Of a stretch of DNA of 64,000 bases, positions 20,402 to 28,351 are shown piece by piece. The position numbers and the translations under genes were made by a program. The stretch is from assembly GCA_020633075.1 (NCBI GenBank), contig JACKEI010000001.1, positions 744,001-808,000 on the forward strand, in the 5' to 3' direction. Every line of letters begins with the position of its first letter. Position 1 is the stretch's first letter. Below the pieces are notes generated by a model that saw only the letters and a program-made list of their open reading frames with translations, made no database searches and was not told the origin of the DNA. The DNA comes from Sandaracinaceae bacterium. Lineage in GTDB: Bacteria; Myxococcota_A; Polyangia; Polyangiales; Houyiibacteriaceae.

Positions 20402-21190
20402 CTACTTCCCCGTAAACACGCCCTCGCGTCGCTCCAAGAAGGAGCGCAGGCCCTCGGCCGCGTCTTCGCTCGCCATGAGCTTGCGGGCCTGCCCCAGCAG
20501 AGCGTCGGCGGCGGCGTCCGGGCCCTGGTGCAGCATGGTGCGGGAAGACTCGAGGGTGGCTTGTACGCCCAGCGGCGCCCGCACGGCGATGATCTTCGCG
20601 ATGCGCGTGGCCGTCTCGAGCTGCTCCCCGGGCTCGACGACCTCCTGCACCAGACCGATACGCAGCGCCTCCTGGGCATCGAACATGTCGCCCGTGAGCA
20701 GCCAGCGCATCGCGTTACCCCAGCCCGCCACCTGCGGGAGCCGCAACGTGGCACCGCCGAAAGGGAAGATGCCGCGGTTGATCTCGATCTGCCCAAGGCG
20801 CGTGTTGGACGCCGCGATGCGGATGTCCGACGCCAGCAGCAGCTCGATGCCGATGGTCAGGCAGTAGCCCTGCACGGCCATGACGAGCGGCTTGGTGCGC
20901 ACGCGGCCGCGCATGCCCAGCGGGTCGACCCCGCCCTCCGGAAAGAGCGCAGCGCCCGCTTGCACGGCGGGCCCCACCTCACCCAGGTCGAGCCCTGCGG
21001 TGAAGTGCTCCCCCTCGGCGTAGAGCACGGCGCAGCGCAGGTCCGGGTCGTCTTCGTAGAGCGTGATGGCCTGCCCCAGCTCGTTGAGCATCAGCAGGTC
21101 GAACGCGTTGCGCTTCTCGGGGCGGTTCAGCCCGATGAGCAGCACGTGGTCGTTGGGACGGGAGAGGACTAGGCGTTGAAAGTCGGTCAC
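20402..21190 (-). CDS. Enoyl-CoA hydratase (crotonase) family
   Basis: 262 residues. A second, divergent crotonase: LNRPEKRNAFDLLMLNELG, YAEGEHFTAGLDLGEV (oxyanion hole), VQGYCLTIGIELLLASDIRIA and LGQIEINRGIFPFGGATLRLP, where the Glu in IEINRG is in the position of a usual catalytic residue. Substrate not predictable. GTG start; TAAGGT lies 6 nt upstream on its strand. It converges with the nitroreductase gene, 3 nt apart. Confidence 0.88.
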   Translation of the reverse strand: MTDFQRLVLSRPNDHVLLIGLNRPEKRNAFDLLMLNELGQAITLYEDDPDLRCAVLYAEGEHFTAGLDLGEVGPAVQAGAALFPEGGVDPLGMRGRVRTKPLVMAVQGYCLTIGIELLLASDIRIAASNTRLGQIEINRGIFPFGGATLRLPQVAGWGNAMRWLLTGDMFDAQEALRIGLVQEVVEPGEQLETATRIAKIIAVRAPLGVQATLESSRTMLHQGPDAAADALLGQARKLMASEDAAEGLRSFLERREGVFTGK

Positions 21191-21229
21191 GGCCGCACCT
21201 TACCTCGGAATGGATGTACGCTGTGCCTC

Positions 21230-22099
21230 ATGCGTCTGGGTGGTGCGTGGGTCTTGGTGGGTGTCTGGTGCTCCGCGTTCGTGGGCGGCGCGGGCTGCAG
21301 CTCGTCGTCGGGTCCCGGGGAGACCGCCACGTTCGTGATGGCCCGCTTGGACTTCGTGACGGAGCCCGAGGCGGACGGCACCGTGCGCGGCTTCGATCTC
21401 GACGGGCTGGACCACACGGACGAGCTCGCCGCGGAGGGGTGCTTCAAGCCGGACTACCTCAGCCCAGAGGGGGAGAGCGGGGTGGACAACCAGCTCTCCA
21501 GCCTGGGCGCGGCGCTCGTGGTGTTCGGCGCCGACTCGGTGTCCACCATCGTGCAGGGCATGGTCAACGACGGCACGCTGCTGCTCATCGCCGAGGTGGG
21601 GGAGCTCGACGACTGGGAGAACGACCGCCACGTCACGCTCCGCTTTCGTCTAGGCATGGGCCCGGTGGACGTCGGGACCGACTCGCGTTTGGTGCCGGGG
21701 CAGAGCTTCGACCCGCGCCCGGGCTACCAGTTCGCCGCCACCCGCAGCGCGTACGTCCGCGACGGGGTGCTCTACGCGGACGAGGTGGACGTCACCCTCC
21801 CGATCCAGATCCTGGGCATCGACCTGGACTTCCCCATGCTGCGGGGCCGCGCGGAGCTGCGGCTGAACGAGGGGGACTACACCCTCGAGGGGCGCGTGGG
21901 GGGCGCGGTACCCATCGCCGCCCTCGACGAGCTGGTGGACCAGATCTACATCGCGTCGGGCATGGACGAGGGCCTGACCCGGCTCGTGCGGACGGTGCTC
22001 CGCGGGGTGGCGGACCTCTCCCCGCGGCCGGACGGCGGCTGTGACTTCATGAGCTCCGCGATGGACGTCGGCGGGGTGCGTGCCTTCGTCCTCGAGTGA
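21230..22099 (+). CDS. Hypothetical lipoprotein
   Basis: 289 residues, no family recognised. The signal peptide MRLGGAWVLVGVWCSAFV ends in the lipobox GAGC and a Ser-rich tether. The mature part is acidic and strand-rich (LDFVTEPEADGTVRGFDLDG, VDVTLPIQILGIDLDFPML) with a late helical segment, and ends with a GGCDFM motif. Likely anchored at the outer membrane. Start: ATG 21230, with TACGCT 7 nt upstream. The frame is open upstream from a TTG. Confidence 0.75.
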   Translation: MRLGGAWVLVGVWCSAFVGGAGCSSSSGPGETATFVMARLDFVTEPEADGTVRGFDLDGLDHTDELAAEGCFKPDYLSPEGESGVDNQLSSLGAALVVFGADSVSTIVQGMVNDGTLLLIAEVGELDDWENDRHVTLRFRLGMGPVDVGTDSRLVPGQSFDPRPGYQFAATRSAYVRDGVLYADEVDVTLPIQILGIDLDFPMLRGRAELRLNEGDYTLEGRVGGAVPIAALDELVDQIYIASGMDEGLTRLVRTVLRGVADLSPRPDGGCDFMSSAMDVGGVRAFVLE

Positions 22100-22149
22100 C
22101 CAACATGGGCCGGGCGCCCGCGGGCGGCGCGCCTGCCGGAGACACGCCC

Positions 22150-23070
22150 TCAGAGCCGGTGGCGCGTCAGCCACTCCAGCACGTTGGGGACGAAGGTGTC
22201 GGAGCGGACCGGCAGGTGGCCGCCGCCCTCGATGGTCCACAGGGCCGCGTCCAGCCCGCGTCGGCAGCCTCGCGTGTACTCCAGCACGTCGGTCTCGTCT
22301 CCGGGCAGTGACGCGTCCAAGTCGAGTCGCTCGCCCTCGGTCGCCGCGTCGAGATCACAGCCCGCCGCCTCGGCGAAGCGCGCCACGGCCTCCGGCGCGC
22401 TGGGGTAGCCGTGTCCGTCGGCCGTCATCACGCCCTCGTACGCCACGGACTCGTCCGCCGTCCCGTGAATCTGGAGCACGCTGATCGCGCGCTCCGGCGT
22501 GCAGCGGCTCGCGTCTTCGAAAGGCATGCCGTTCAGGCTCGCGATGGCCGTGATCACATCGGAGGCCTGGCAGGCCATCAGATAGCTCATGAAGCCACCG
22601 TTGCTGTGGCCGAACAGGTACACCCGCCGCGCGTCTACGCGGAAGTTCGCCTGGGCCTCCGCGATCAGCCGCCGCAGGTAGGCCACGTCGTCCACGTCGT
22701 CCGGGTCGTCCGCCGAGTTCCAGTGCGTGCTGCCGCTCGCGTCCCGCGTTCCGTTGGGCACCACCAGGATGAACTGATGCGCCGTGGTCTGGTTGCTCAG
22801 CCCGAAGTAGAGGTTCTGCGCGCCGCCCCCCGCCCCGTAGCCGTGCAGCAGCACCACCAGCGGGTACGCCACCGAGGGGTCGTAGTCACGCGGCACGTAC
22901 ACCTGCGCCGGCCGGTCCTCCGCCTGCGTGAGCACGGAGTTGGGCGGGTCCGGCAGCGGAGGCAGGCTCTCCTCCCCGCAGCCGAGACCGAAGCAGGACA
23001 GGGCGGACAAGACCAACGCCGGGAGCCCCACCTGGGCGGCGAGGGCCGGAGAGAAGTGAGCCGTGCGCAT
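22150..23070 (-). CDS. Alpha/beta-hydrolase lipoprotein (PHB depolymerase/feruloyl esterase-like)
   Basis: 306 residues from the ATG at 23070. The signal peptide is followed by the lipobox GLGC. The hydrolase domain has RPAQVYVPRDYDP, the VVLLHGYGAGGG oxyanion loop, the nucleophile motif GHSNGG, an aspartate in LQIHGTADESV and a late histidine in EGGGHLPV. This fits the LpqC/PhaZ-like esterase family that splits polymer or aryl esters outside the cell. The frame is open to 23205, but a signal peptide begins at 23070; TAGCGT lies 7 nt upstream. Confidence 0.85.
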   Translation of the reverse strand: MRTAHFSPALAAQVGLPALVLSALSCFGLGCGEESLPPLPDPPNSVLTQAEDRPAQVYVPRDYDPSVAYPLVVLLHGYGAGGGAQNLYFGLSNQTTAHQFILVVPNGTRDASGSTHWNSADDPDDVDDVAYLRRLIAEAQANFRVDARRVYLFGHSNGGFMSYLMACQASDVITAIASLNGMPFEDASRCTPERAISVLQIHGTADESVAYEGVMTADGHGYPSAPEAVARFAEAAGCDLDAATEGERLDLDASLPGDETDVLEYTRGCRRGLDAALWTIEGGGHLPVRSDTFVPNVLEWLTRHRL

Positions 23071-23148
23071 GCCCCGCACGCTACGCGCACCCAGCGCGGA
23101 CTTCAACGAGCCCGCGACCTGCCGCAGCGTGGCGTGACGCTTCTCCTG

Positions 23149-23177
23149 GTGACGAAGCTCGCGCGTTTGGCTATGTC
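23149..23177 (+). promoter_or_regulatory. Candidate promoter for the cupin gene
   Basis: GTGACG at 23149-23154, 17-base spacer, TATGTC at 23172-23177, then 8 nt to the ATG at 23186. The -35 matches 4/6 and the -10 3/6. It would give an almost leaderless transcript. Confidence 0.35.
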
Positions 23178-23185
23178 TTCGCCCC

Positions 23186-23716
23186 ATGAGTGACGACAAC
23201 TCCACCTCCGCGACGCCCTACGCCGCTCGCTTCATCCTCTCTGCCGCGGACATCGAGGCCATGGCGGGCACCCCCAAGGTCCACTTCCTCAACCCCAACG
23301 GGCGCCGCGTGAACAAGTCGCTCGGCGACGCCACGGGCCTCACGGGCTTCGGCGTGCACCTGATCGAGGTCCCGGTGGGGGCGGACTCGACGGAGTACCA
23401 CCGCCACTACCAGGAGGACGAGTGCGTCTACGTGCTCGCGGGTCGGGCCGTCGTCACCCTGGACGAGCAGCCCTTCGAGCTCGGCCCGGGCGACTTCGTC
23501 GGGCTCCCCGCAGGCGGACCCGCCCACGTGTTCCACAACCCCGGCCCGGACGTCCTGCGCTGCCTCGTGGTGGGCGCGCGCCTCGCGCACGACGTAGGGG
23601 ACTACCCACGCCTCGGGAAACGCCTCTACCGCAACGACGGCACGTGGAACCTCGTGGACCTCCAGCACGTGGTGGACCCCAAGGCCTCGACCGGCGGCAC
23701 GGTGGGCGGCAAGTAG
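23186..23716 (+). CDS. Cupin-domain protein
   Basis: 176 residues, cytoplasmic. A single small cupin: motif 1 in EYHRHYQEDECVYVLAG (two His and Glu as metal ligands) and motif 2 in GDFVGLPAGGPAHVFHNPG with the last histidine. The C-terminal GDYPRLGKRLYRND segment occurs in many stand-alone cupins of unknown function. Could bind a metal and a small molecule such as a sugar. Single-gene unit in front of the tRNA genes. Confidence 0.85.
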   Translation: MSDDNSTSATPYAARFILSAADIEAMAGTPKVHFLNPNGRRVNKSLGDATGLTGFGVHLIEVPVGADSTEYHRHYQEDECVYVLAGRAVVTLDEQPFELGPGDFVGLPAGGPAHVFHNPGPDVLRCLVVGARLAHDVGDYPRLGKRLYRNDGTWNLVDLQHVVDPKASTGGTVGGK

Positions 23717-23730
23717 TGGCGCCTGGAGTA

Positions 23731-23807
23731 TGGCGGGCCCAGGTGGAATCGAACCACCGACCATCGGCTTAGAAGGCCGCCGCTCTATCCGACTGAGCTA
23801 TGGGCCC
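23731..23807 (-). tRNA. tRNA-Arg (anticodon TCT)
   Basis: Read on the minus strand the 77 nt fold as a complete cloverleaf: acceptor GGGCCCA/TGGGCCC, D arm with AGCTCAGTCGGATAGAGC, anticodon loop CTTCTAA giving TCT, T arm GGTGGTTCGATTCCACC, discriminator G and an encoded CCA. Lies downstream of tRNA-Pro on the same strand. Confidence 0.95.
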
Positions 23808-23808
23808 A

Positions 23809-23851
23809 AGCCTCGCGGGGGACTCCCCAGGCAAGCTGGGGACGAGAGGCT
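23809..23851 (-). other. Nested hairpin between tRNA-Pro and tRNA-Arg
   Basis: The 52-nt spacer between the two tRNAs contains an outer stem AGCCTC/GAGGCT (23809-23814 with 23846-23851) around an inner perfect stem CCCCAG/CTGGGG (23825-23830 with 23836-23841). No T-run follows, so it is more likely a processing structure of a shared tRNA precursor than a terminator. Confidence 0.4.
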
Positions 23852-23859
23852 GAGAGGGG

Positions 23860-23933
23860 TCGGGGCGGCGGGATTCGAACCCACGACTTCTAGCTCCCAA
23901 AGCTAGCGCACTACCAGGCTGTGCTACACCCCG
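23860..23933 (-). tRNA. tRNA-Pro (anticodon TGG)
   Basis: Minus-strand cloverleaf of 74 nt: acceptor CGGGGTG/CGCCCCG with one G-U pair, D arm AGCACAGCCTGGTAGTGC, anticodon loop CTTTGGG giving TGG, T arm CGTGGGTTCGAATCCCG, discriminator A. The next bases are CCC, so CCA is not encoded. First tRNA behind a good promoter at 23945-23973. Confidence 0.95.
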
Positions 23934-23944
23934 AAGGAGGCGGC

Positions 23945-23973
23945 ACCATAGCCGAGCGGGAGGGCGCGCTCAA
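23945..23973 (-). promoter_or_regulatory. Promoter of the tRNA-Pro/tRNA-Arg unit
   Basis: On the minus strand TTGAGC (23968-23973) and TATGGT (23945-23950) are exactly 17 bases apart, and the -10 ends 11 nt before the tRNA 5' end. The same two hexamers with the same spacing occur in front of tyrA. Confidence 0.6.
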
Positions 23974-24007
23974 CCACTTCGCGTCGGTTTCGTGGCAAGG
24001 TGCGCTC

Positions 24008-25099
24008 ATGTCTGCGCCTCGCCCTATCGCCACCTCGCTCGCCTCCACGCCATGCGCGATCGCGCCGTCGACCCCGACAGCTGGGCGTCGTGTCTCGTCC
24101 GGGCTCCAGCGGGCCGCGTGTGCGGGTCTGTTGGGCCTCGCGGGGCTGCTGGCGTCTTGCGGAGAAGGCAGCAACCCGGTGCACCCCATGGACGACGTCC
24201 TGCGCCTCAACCACCTGCAGTGCGAAGGCACCCACAACAGCTATCACGTGCAGCCCACGGAGGTGACCGCGCCCGACTGGAGCTACACCATGGCGCCGCT
24301 GGCCGAGCAGCTGGACACTCAGGGGGTGCGCAAGCTCGAGATCGACGTGCACTGGGACGCGGCCACGGCTTCCTTCAACGTCTACCACCTGCCGCGCTTC
24401 GACGCCGTCTCCACCTGCGCCACCTTCGTGGACTGCCTGACCAACGTGCGGGGCTGGTCGCGCCGGCACCCGGGGCACCACCCCATCTTCATCCAGATCG
24501 AGCCCAAGACCCTGCCGGCCATGGGCACGCCCGAGCGCCTGTCCGCCATGGACGCGCTCGACGCGGAGATCCTGTCCGTGTTCGACCCCGAGGAGGTCAT
24601 CCTGCCCGACGAGGTGCAGGGCGCGCGCGCGACGCTGGACGAAGCCGTCACCGAGGACGGCTGGCCCACCCTGGGCCAGACCCGTGGGCGCATCCTCTTC
24701 TTCTTCAACTGCTCGCGCGAGGACTGCGTGCTCTACGCGAACGAGGGCACCGGGTTGGATGGGCGGGTCATCTTCGCCGACTCCGAGGAGGGCGACCCCT
24801 GGTCTGCGGTGCGCATCCAGAACACCCCCAACGCGGAAGCCCGCGCCGCCGTCGAGGCGGGCTATCTGGTGCGCACCTTCGCGGACGGCATCGCCAGCCT
24901 GCTGGCCGACGGCAGCAACGACCTCGAGGCTGCGCTCGCGTCCGGCGCCCACATGATCAGCACGGATGTGCCCGCGCCTCGTGACGACATGGCCTACTTC
25001 GTGGAAATGCCCGGCGGCACGCCCTCGCGCTGCAATCCCGTCACAGCCCCGGTGGGCTGCACGTCGTTGGATATTGAGGACCCCGCGAGACTCCGGTAG
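24008..25099 (+). CDS. PI-PLC-like phosphodiesterase lipoprotein
   Basis: 363 residues. A signal peptide (AACAGLLGLAGLLASC, lipobox LASC) precedes a TIM-barrel domain of the Ca2+-dependent phosphoinositide phospholipase C type. Key segments are NHLQCEGTHNSYHV (first catalytic His), KLEIDVHWDA (metal ligands Glu and Asp), YHLPRFD (second His region), PIFIQIEPK and a C-terminal HMISTDVPAP. The family cleaves glycerophospho- or phosphoinositide-type diesters; the bacterial substrate is unknown. ATG 24008 chosen at the signal peptide; the frame is open from 23921. Confidence 0.88.
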   Translation: MSAPRPIATSLASTPCAIAPSTPTAGRRVSSGLQRAACAGLLGLAGLLASCGEGSNPVHPMDDVLRLNHLQCEGTHNSYHVQPTEVTAPDWSYTMAPLAEQLDTQGVRKLEIDVHWDAATASFNVYHLPRFDAVSTCATFVDCLTNVRGWSRRHPGHHPIFIQIEPKTLPAMGTPERLSAMDALDAEILSVFDPEEVILPDEVQGARATLDEAVTEDGWPTLGQTRGRILFFFNCSREDCVLYANEGTGLDGRVIFADSEEGDPWSAVRIQNTPNAEARAAVEAGYLVRTFADGIASLLADGSNDLEAALASGAHMISTDVPAPRDDMAYFVEMPGGTPSRCNPVTAPVGCTSLDIEDPARLR

Positions 25100-25153
25100 G
25101 GTGCGCACTCGCTTCCCGGGGGGCCTGATACCCCGCTCATCCCAGAGGTTCCC

Positions 25154-25357
25154 ATGTCCGTCGCTCGCGTTACCGAAATCATCTCCTCGTCCGAAACCAG
25201 CTTCGACGACGCCGTTCAGCAGGGGGTCGCGCGCGCCGTCAAGACGCTCAAGAACGTGCGCAGCGCGTGGGTGCAGGACCAGAAGGTCCACGTCGAGAAC
25301 GGCAAGATCGCGTCGTATCGTGTCAACCTCAAGGTGACGTTCGTCCTCGAGGACTGA
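25154..25357 (+). CDS. Dodecin
   Basis: 67 residues, complete. MSVARVTEIISSSETSFDDAVQQ through VHVENGKIASYRVNLKVTFVLED is the standard dodecin pattern, beta-alpha-beta-beta. Dodecins assemble as twelve-subunit shells that store flavin or CoA and buffer free FMN; the conserved Trp in RSAWVQDQ stacks on the flavin. AGAGG lies upstream of the ATG. Followed after 29 nt by the kinase gene. Confidence 0.93.
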   Translation: MSVARVTEIISSSETSFDDAVQQGVARAVKTLKNVRSAWVQDQKVHVENGKIASYRVNLKVTFVLED

Positions 25358-25386
25358 GCGGGCCCCGGTCTCGGAGCGGCCACACC

Positions 25387-26109
25387 ATGTCCAGACAGCG
25401 AGGGTTCGAGCTGCCCCCCGGCCGCATCTTTGGCGACCGGTACAGCGTCGTGCAGAAGCTCGGCGCGGGGAGCGAAGGCGAGGTCTACCAAATCAAGGAG
25501 CGCTCCACGGGCGTGCACCGTGCTGCCAAGCTCTTCTTCCGTGAGCCGGCCGAGGCCGACAAGCAGGTGGTCTGGAGCGCGCGCAAGCTCGACAAGCTCC
25601 AGCACTGCCCCATCGTCTTGCACTACCACCACACCATGCGCGTGGACGTGCGCGGGCAGAGCGTCTTGTGTCTCATCTCGGACCTCTTCGATGGCGTCCG
25701 CCTCGAGACCTTCATCATGGACCAGCGCGGCGGCCGCCTACACCCGTTCATGGCGCTCACCTTGCTGCACAGCATCGCGCGCGGCCTCGAGCGCATCCAC
25801 GCGGTGGGCGAGTACCACGGCGACGTGCACACGCAGAACATCCTCGTCCAGCAGACGGGCATCCACCTCAACATCCGCCTCTTGGACTTCTACGACCGTG
25901 GCCGGCCGTCCCAGCGCCTGCGTCGCAACGACCTGGTGGACGCCGTGCGCGTGCTCTACCAGTGCGTCGGCGGGCGCAAGCACTACAGCAAGGCGGGCGA
26001 GCACATCCGCTACATCTGCGCGGGTATGCAGGCCTCGCTCATTCAGCGTCGCTTCCCGGACATGAGCGCGCTGCGCAACCACCTCGAGTCCTTCGAGTGG
26101 CCGGCTTGA
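25387..26109 (+). CDS. Serine/threonine protein kinase-like protein
   Basis: 240 residues, a short cytoplasmic kinase fold without membrane segment. Seen: P-loop GAGSEGEVY, ATP-anchoring Lys in HRAAKLFF, a catalytic loop EYHGDVHTQNIL with HGD in place of HRD, and LLDFYDRG in place of DFG (Asp kept, Gly replaced by Tyr). The catalytic Asp, Asn and metal Asp remain, so activity is possible. The C-lobe is truncated relative to the usual 260-280 residues, and no typical APE motif is visible. It may be an atypical kinase acting on a small molecule. ATG 25387; the frame is open farther upstream. Confidence 0.8.
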   Translation: MSRQRGFELPPGRIFGDRYSVVQKLGAGSEGEVYQIKERSTGVHRAAKLFFREPAEADKQVVWSARKLDKLQHCPIVLHYHHTMRVDVRGQSVLCLISDLFDGVRLETFIMDQRGGRLHPFMALTLLHSIARGLERIHAVGEYHGDVHTQNILVQQTGIHLNIRLLDFYDRGRPSQRLRRNDLVDAVRVLYQCVGGRKHYSKAGEHIRYICAGMQASLIQRRFPDMSALRNHLESFEWPA

Positions 26110-26173
26110 GCCCTGCGGGTGTCGCTCGCGTGAAGGGTGCGCGGCTCCCGCGCGCATGGTAAACCGCGCGCTC

Positions 26174-26250
26174 GCCTTCGTAGCTCAGCAGGATAGAGCA
26201 GCGGCTTCCTAAGCCGAAGGTCGCACGTTCGAATCGTGCCGGGGGCGCCA
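26174..26250 (+). tRNA. tRNA-Arg (anticodon CCT)
   Basis: Plus-strand cloverleaf of 77 nt: acceptor GCCTTCG/CGGGGGC (two G-U pairs), D arm AGCTCAGCAGGATAGAGC, anticodon loop CTTCCTAA giving CCT, T arm GCACGTTCGAATCGTGC, discriminator G, encoded CCA. Confidence 0.95.
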
Positions 26251-26290
26251 CTCGTCTCGCTCTGCGTGCGCTCCGCGCAGAGGGAGGCGT

Positions 26291-26935
26291 TCACGTCTTT
26301 CCGGCGAGGCTCAGGGTGATGACCTCCGAAGCGCCGGCCTCGAACAGGGCCTCGCGCGCGGCGCCCAGGGTGGCCCCGGTGGTGTGCACGTCGTCGAAGA
26401 GCAGCACACGCTCACCGTCCAGAGGCTTCGCCCGGAACGCGCCACGGACGTTGCGCTCACGCCCCTCCGCGTCCAGCTGCGCCTGGGGAGCCGTGTCACG
26501 GACGCGGGTGAGGGCGCGGCGCCCGAGCGGCACCCCCAGCGCGCTCGCGAGAGGCGCCACCAGCAGCGCCGACTGATTGAACCCGCGCGCGACCCTCCTG
26601 CTCCGGAAGAGAGGCACGGGCACCACCAGGTCCGCCTCTCCCACGAGGTCCGCGCGGGCCCGGTCTACCAGGCGCGTCAGCCCAGGCAGCGTATCCAAGC
26701 GCCCTTGGTACTTCAGGCGCTTGATGGCCTCGGCCAGCGGCCCTCCGTACTCGTACAGGGCCTCGGGGCCAGGGTACGGTTCGATCAGCGGCGCGCAGGT
26801 GCAGCAAAACTCCTGCGCGAACGGGTCGAGGGGGGGCTCTTCGCCTGGCTGCTCTTCCAGGACCTCGTCGCAGCCGGGACAGCGCAAGGGGGCGAGCAGG
26901 TCCAGCAGACCGCGGAGCAGGGCGCCGATGTTCAT
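26291..26935 (-). CDS. ComF family protein (phosphoribosyltransferase-like)
   Basis: 214 residues. A zinc-finger-like N-terminus (RCPGCDEV ... FCCTC) is followed by a phosphoribosyltransferase fold with KRLKYQGR, PVPLFRSRRVARGFNQS and the PRPP loop VLLFDDVHTTGATL. ComF proteins take part in DNA uptake in transformable bacteria and are widespread elsewhere as ComFC/GntX-like proteins. The ATG at 26935 is the only sensible start; the open frame to 28441 runs through the symporter gene in another frame. Confidence 0.9.
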   Translation of the reverse strand: MNIGALLRGLLDLLAPLRCPGCDEVLEEQPGEEPPLDPFAQEFCCTCAPLIEPYPGPEALYEYGGPLAEAIKRLKYQGRLDTLPGLTRLVDRARADLVGEADLVVPVPLFRSRRVARGFNQSALLVAPLASALGVPLGRRALTRVRDTAPQAQLDAEGRERNVRGAFRAKPLDGERVLLFDDVHTTGATLGAAREALFEAGASEVITLSLAGKT

Positions 26936-27006
26936 GGGGCGCTTCTCGGTCTGTGTGGGCCGGCAATTGCGTGGGCTGGCGGCCCGTGAGCCCAGCGGCC
27001 TCGGCG

Positions 27007-28314
27007 TCAGGTCGGGGCGCCGTCCGGCTTCTCGAAGTGCGCCACCACGGCGGCCGCCACGGAGTCGCTGTACACGTTCACCGTGGTCCGGCACATGTCG
27101 AGGATGCGGTCCACGGCCAGGATCAGACCAACCGCGGTGGTCGGCAGGCCCACCGCGCTCAGCACCACCACCATCATGACGGTGCCGGCGTGCGGGATGC
27201 CCGCCGCGCCCACGCTGGCCAAGAGCGCCGTCAACGCCAGGACGCCCTGCTGCGCCAAGCTCAGGTCCAAGCCGTACACCTGCGCGATGAACAACACCGC
27301 GACCGCCTCGTAGAGGGCCGTCCCGTCCATGTTCACGGTGGCGCCCAGAGGAAGCACGAACGCGCCCACCCGACCGGGGATGCCCGCGCGGTGCTCGGCA
27401 CACTCGAGGGTGAGGGGCAGCGTGCCGTTGCTGCTCGCCGTTCCGAACGCGGTCATGAGCGCGGGCAGCATGGCGCGGACGTGCGCCAGCGGGCTGCGCC
27501 GAGTCAGCCCGTAAAGCAGCAAGGGGAGCGTCACCACGGCGTGGAACAGCAGCGCCAGCGCCACCGTGAGCGCGTAGCCGCCGAGCGCGACGAAGGCCTC
27601 TGCCCCGTGGGACGCCGTGCTGCTCAGCATGAAGCCGAACACGCCGATGGGCGCGAGGGCGATGACCGCCAACGTCATGCGCATCATGACGGCGAAGAGC
27701 CCCTCGAAGAACTGTCGCACCCGCGCGACGGAGCCGGGTGGGGCGCTGTCTGCGGGGTCGTGCTCGGCCAGGTTCATGAACACACCCAGCAGCAGCGAAA
27801 AGAAGATCAGCGGGAGCATCGCGCCCTCGGCGGCCGCTGCGATGGGGTTGGTCGGAATCATCCTCAGCAGCTGGTCGTAGAGCACGTCCGACACGGCCTG
27901 GGCCGGGGCTGCGGCCGCTGTGGGCAAGGCGTGGTCTGCGGCGCCGGACTCCAGGAGCGCACGGTCCACACCCACGCCGGGCCGCACCAGCTGGACCGCC
28001 ACGATGCCCGTGACGATCGCGATGGCGCTCGTCGACAAGTAGAACGCCAGCGTGCGTGCGCCCATGGGGCCGAGCCGGCGCAGGTCTCCCAGGCCCGCGA
28101 TGCCGCTCACCAGCGACGCGACGATCAGCGGCACCACCAGCATCTGCAGCAGCCGCAGAAAGATGTCCCCCAGCCCCTGTCCAATGGCCGCTCCGGCCGC
28201 CAACCGCTCCGGGCTGATTACGCCGTCCGAGGCGAGCTCGCGCAGCCCCGCTCCGAGCGCCGCGCCCGTGAGCATGGCGATGGCGATCTGATGATGGAGT
28301 TTGAGCCGACGCAC
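27007..28314 (-). CDS. Dicarboxylate/amino acid:cation symporter (DAACS)
   Basis: 435 residues, eight helices plus two re-entrant loops. GltP/DctA family signatures: LLQMLVVPLIVASLVSG, serine-rich hairpin TASSNGTLP, NMDGTALYEAVAVLFIAQVYG and GIPHAGTVMM. It takes up glutamate, aspartate or C4-dicarboxylates with protons or sodium. GTG at 28314 is chosen because the preceding sequence has a good promoter, TCGACA-18-CATAAT, ending 7 nt before it, and because family members begin just before the first helix (LKLHHQIAIAM). A GTG at 28359 would overlap the divergent tyrA start. Confidence 0.92.
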   Translation of the reverse strand: MRRLKLHHQIAIAMLTGAALGAGLRELASDGVISPERLAAGAAIGQGLGDIFLRLLQMLVVPLIVASLVSGIAGLGDLRRLGPMGARTLAFYLSTSAIAIVTGIVAVQLVRPGVGVDRALLESGAADHALPTAAAAPAQAVSDVLYDQLLRMIPTNPIAAAAEGAMLPLIFFSLLLGVFMNLAEHDPADSAPPGSVARVRQFFEGLFAVMMRMTLAVIALAPIGVFGFMLSSTASHGAEAFVALGGYALTVALALLFHAVVTLPLLLYGLTRRSPLAHVRAMLPALMTAFGTASSNGTLPLTLECAEHRAGIPGRVGAFVLPLGATVNMDGTALYEAVAVLFIAQVYGLDLSLAQQGVLALTALLASVGAAGIPHAGTVMMVVVLSAVGLPTTAVGLILAVDRILDMCRTTVNVYSDSVAAAVVAHFEKPDGAPT

Positions 28315-28329
28315 CCGTGGGATTATGGT
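28301..28329 (+). promoter_or_regulatory. tyrA promoter
   Basis: TTGAGC at 28301-28306 and TATGGT at 28324-28329, 17 bases apart; 15 nt to the ATG at 28345. The same hexamers and spacing occur in front of tRNA-Pro. The -10 overlaps the opposite-strand -10 of the symporter gene. Confidence 0.5.
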
Positions 28330-28351
28330 CTGTCCCAGCGCGCCATGTCGA
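28322..28351 (-). promoter_or_regulatory. Symporter promoter, divergent and overlapping with tyrA
   Basis: Minus strand: TCGACA (28346-28351, 5/6 to consensus), 18-base spacer, CATAAT (28322-28327, 5/6), then 7 nt to the GTG at 28314. Predicts a leaderless mRNA. Its -35 lies over the first codons of tyrA. Confidence 0.5.
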
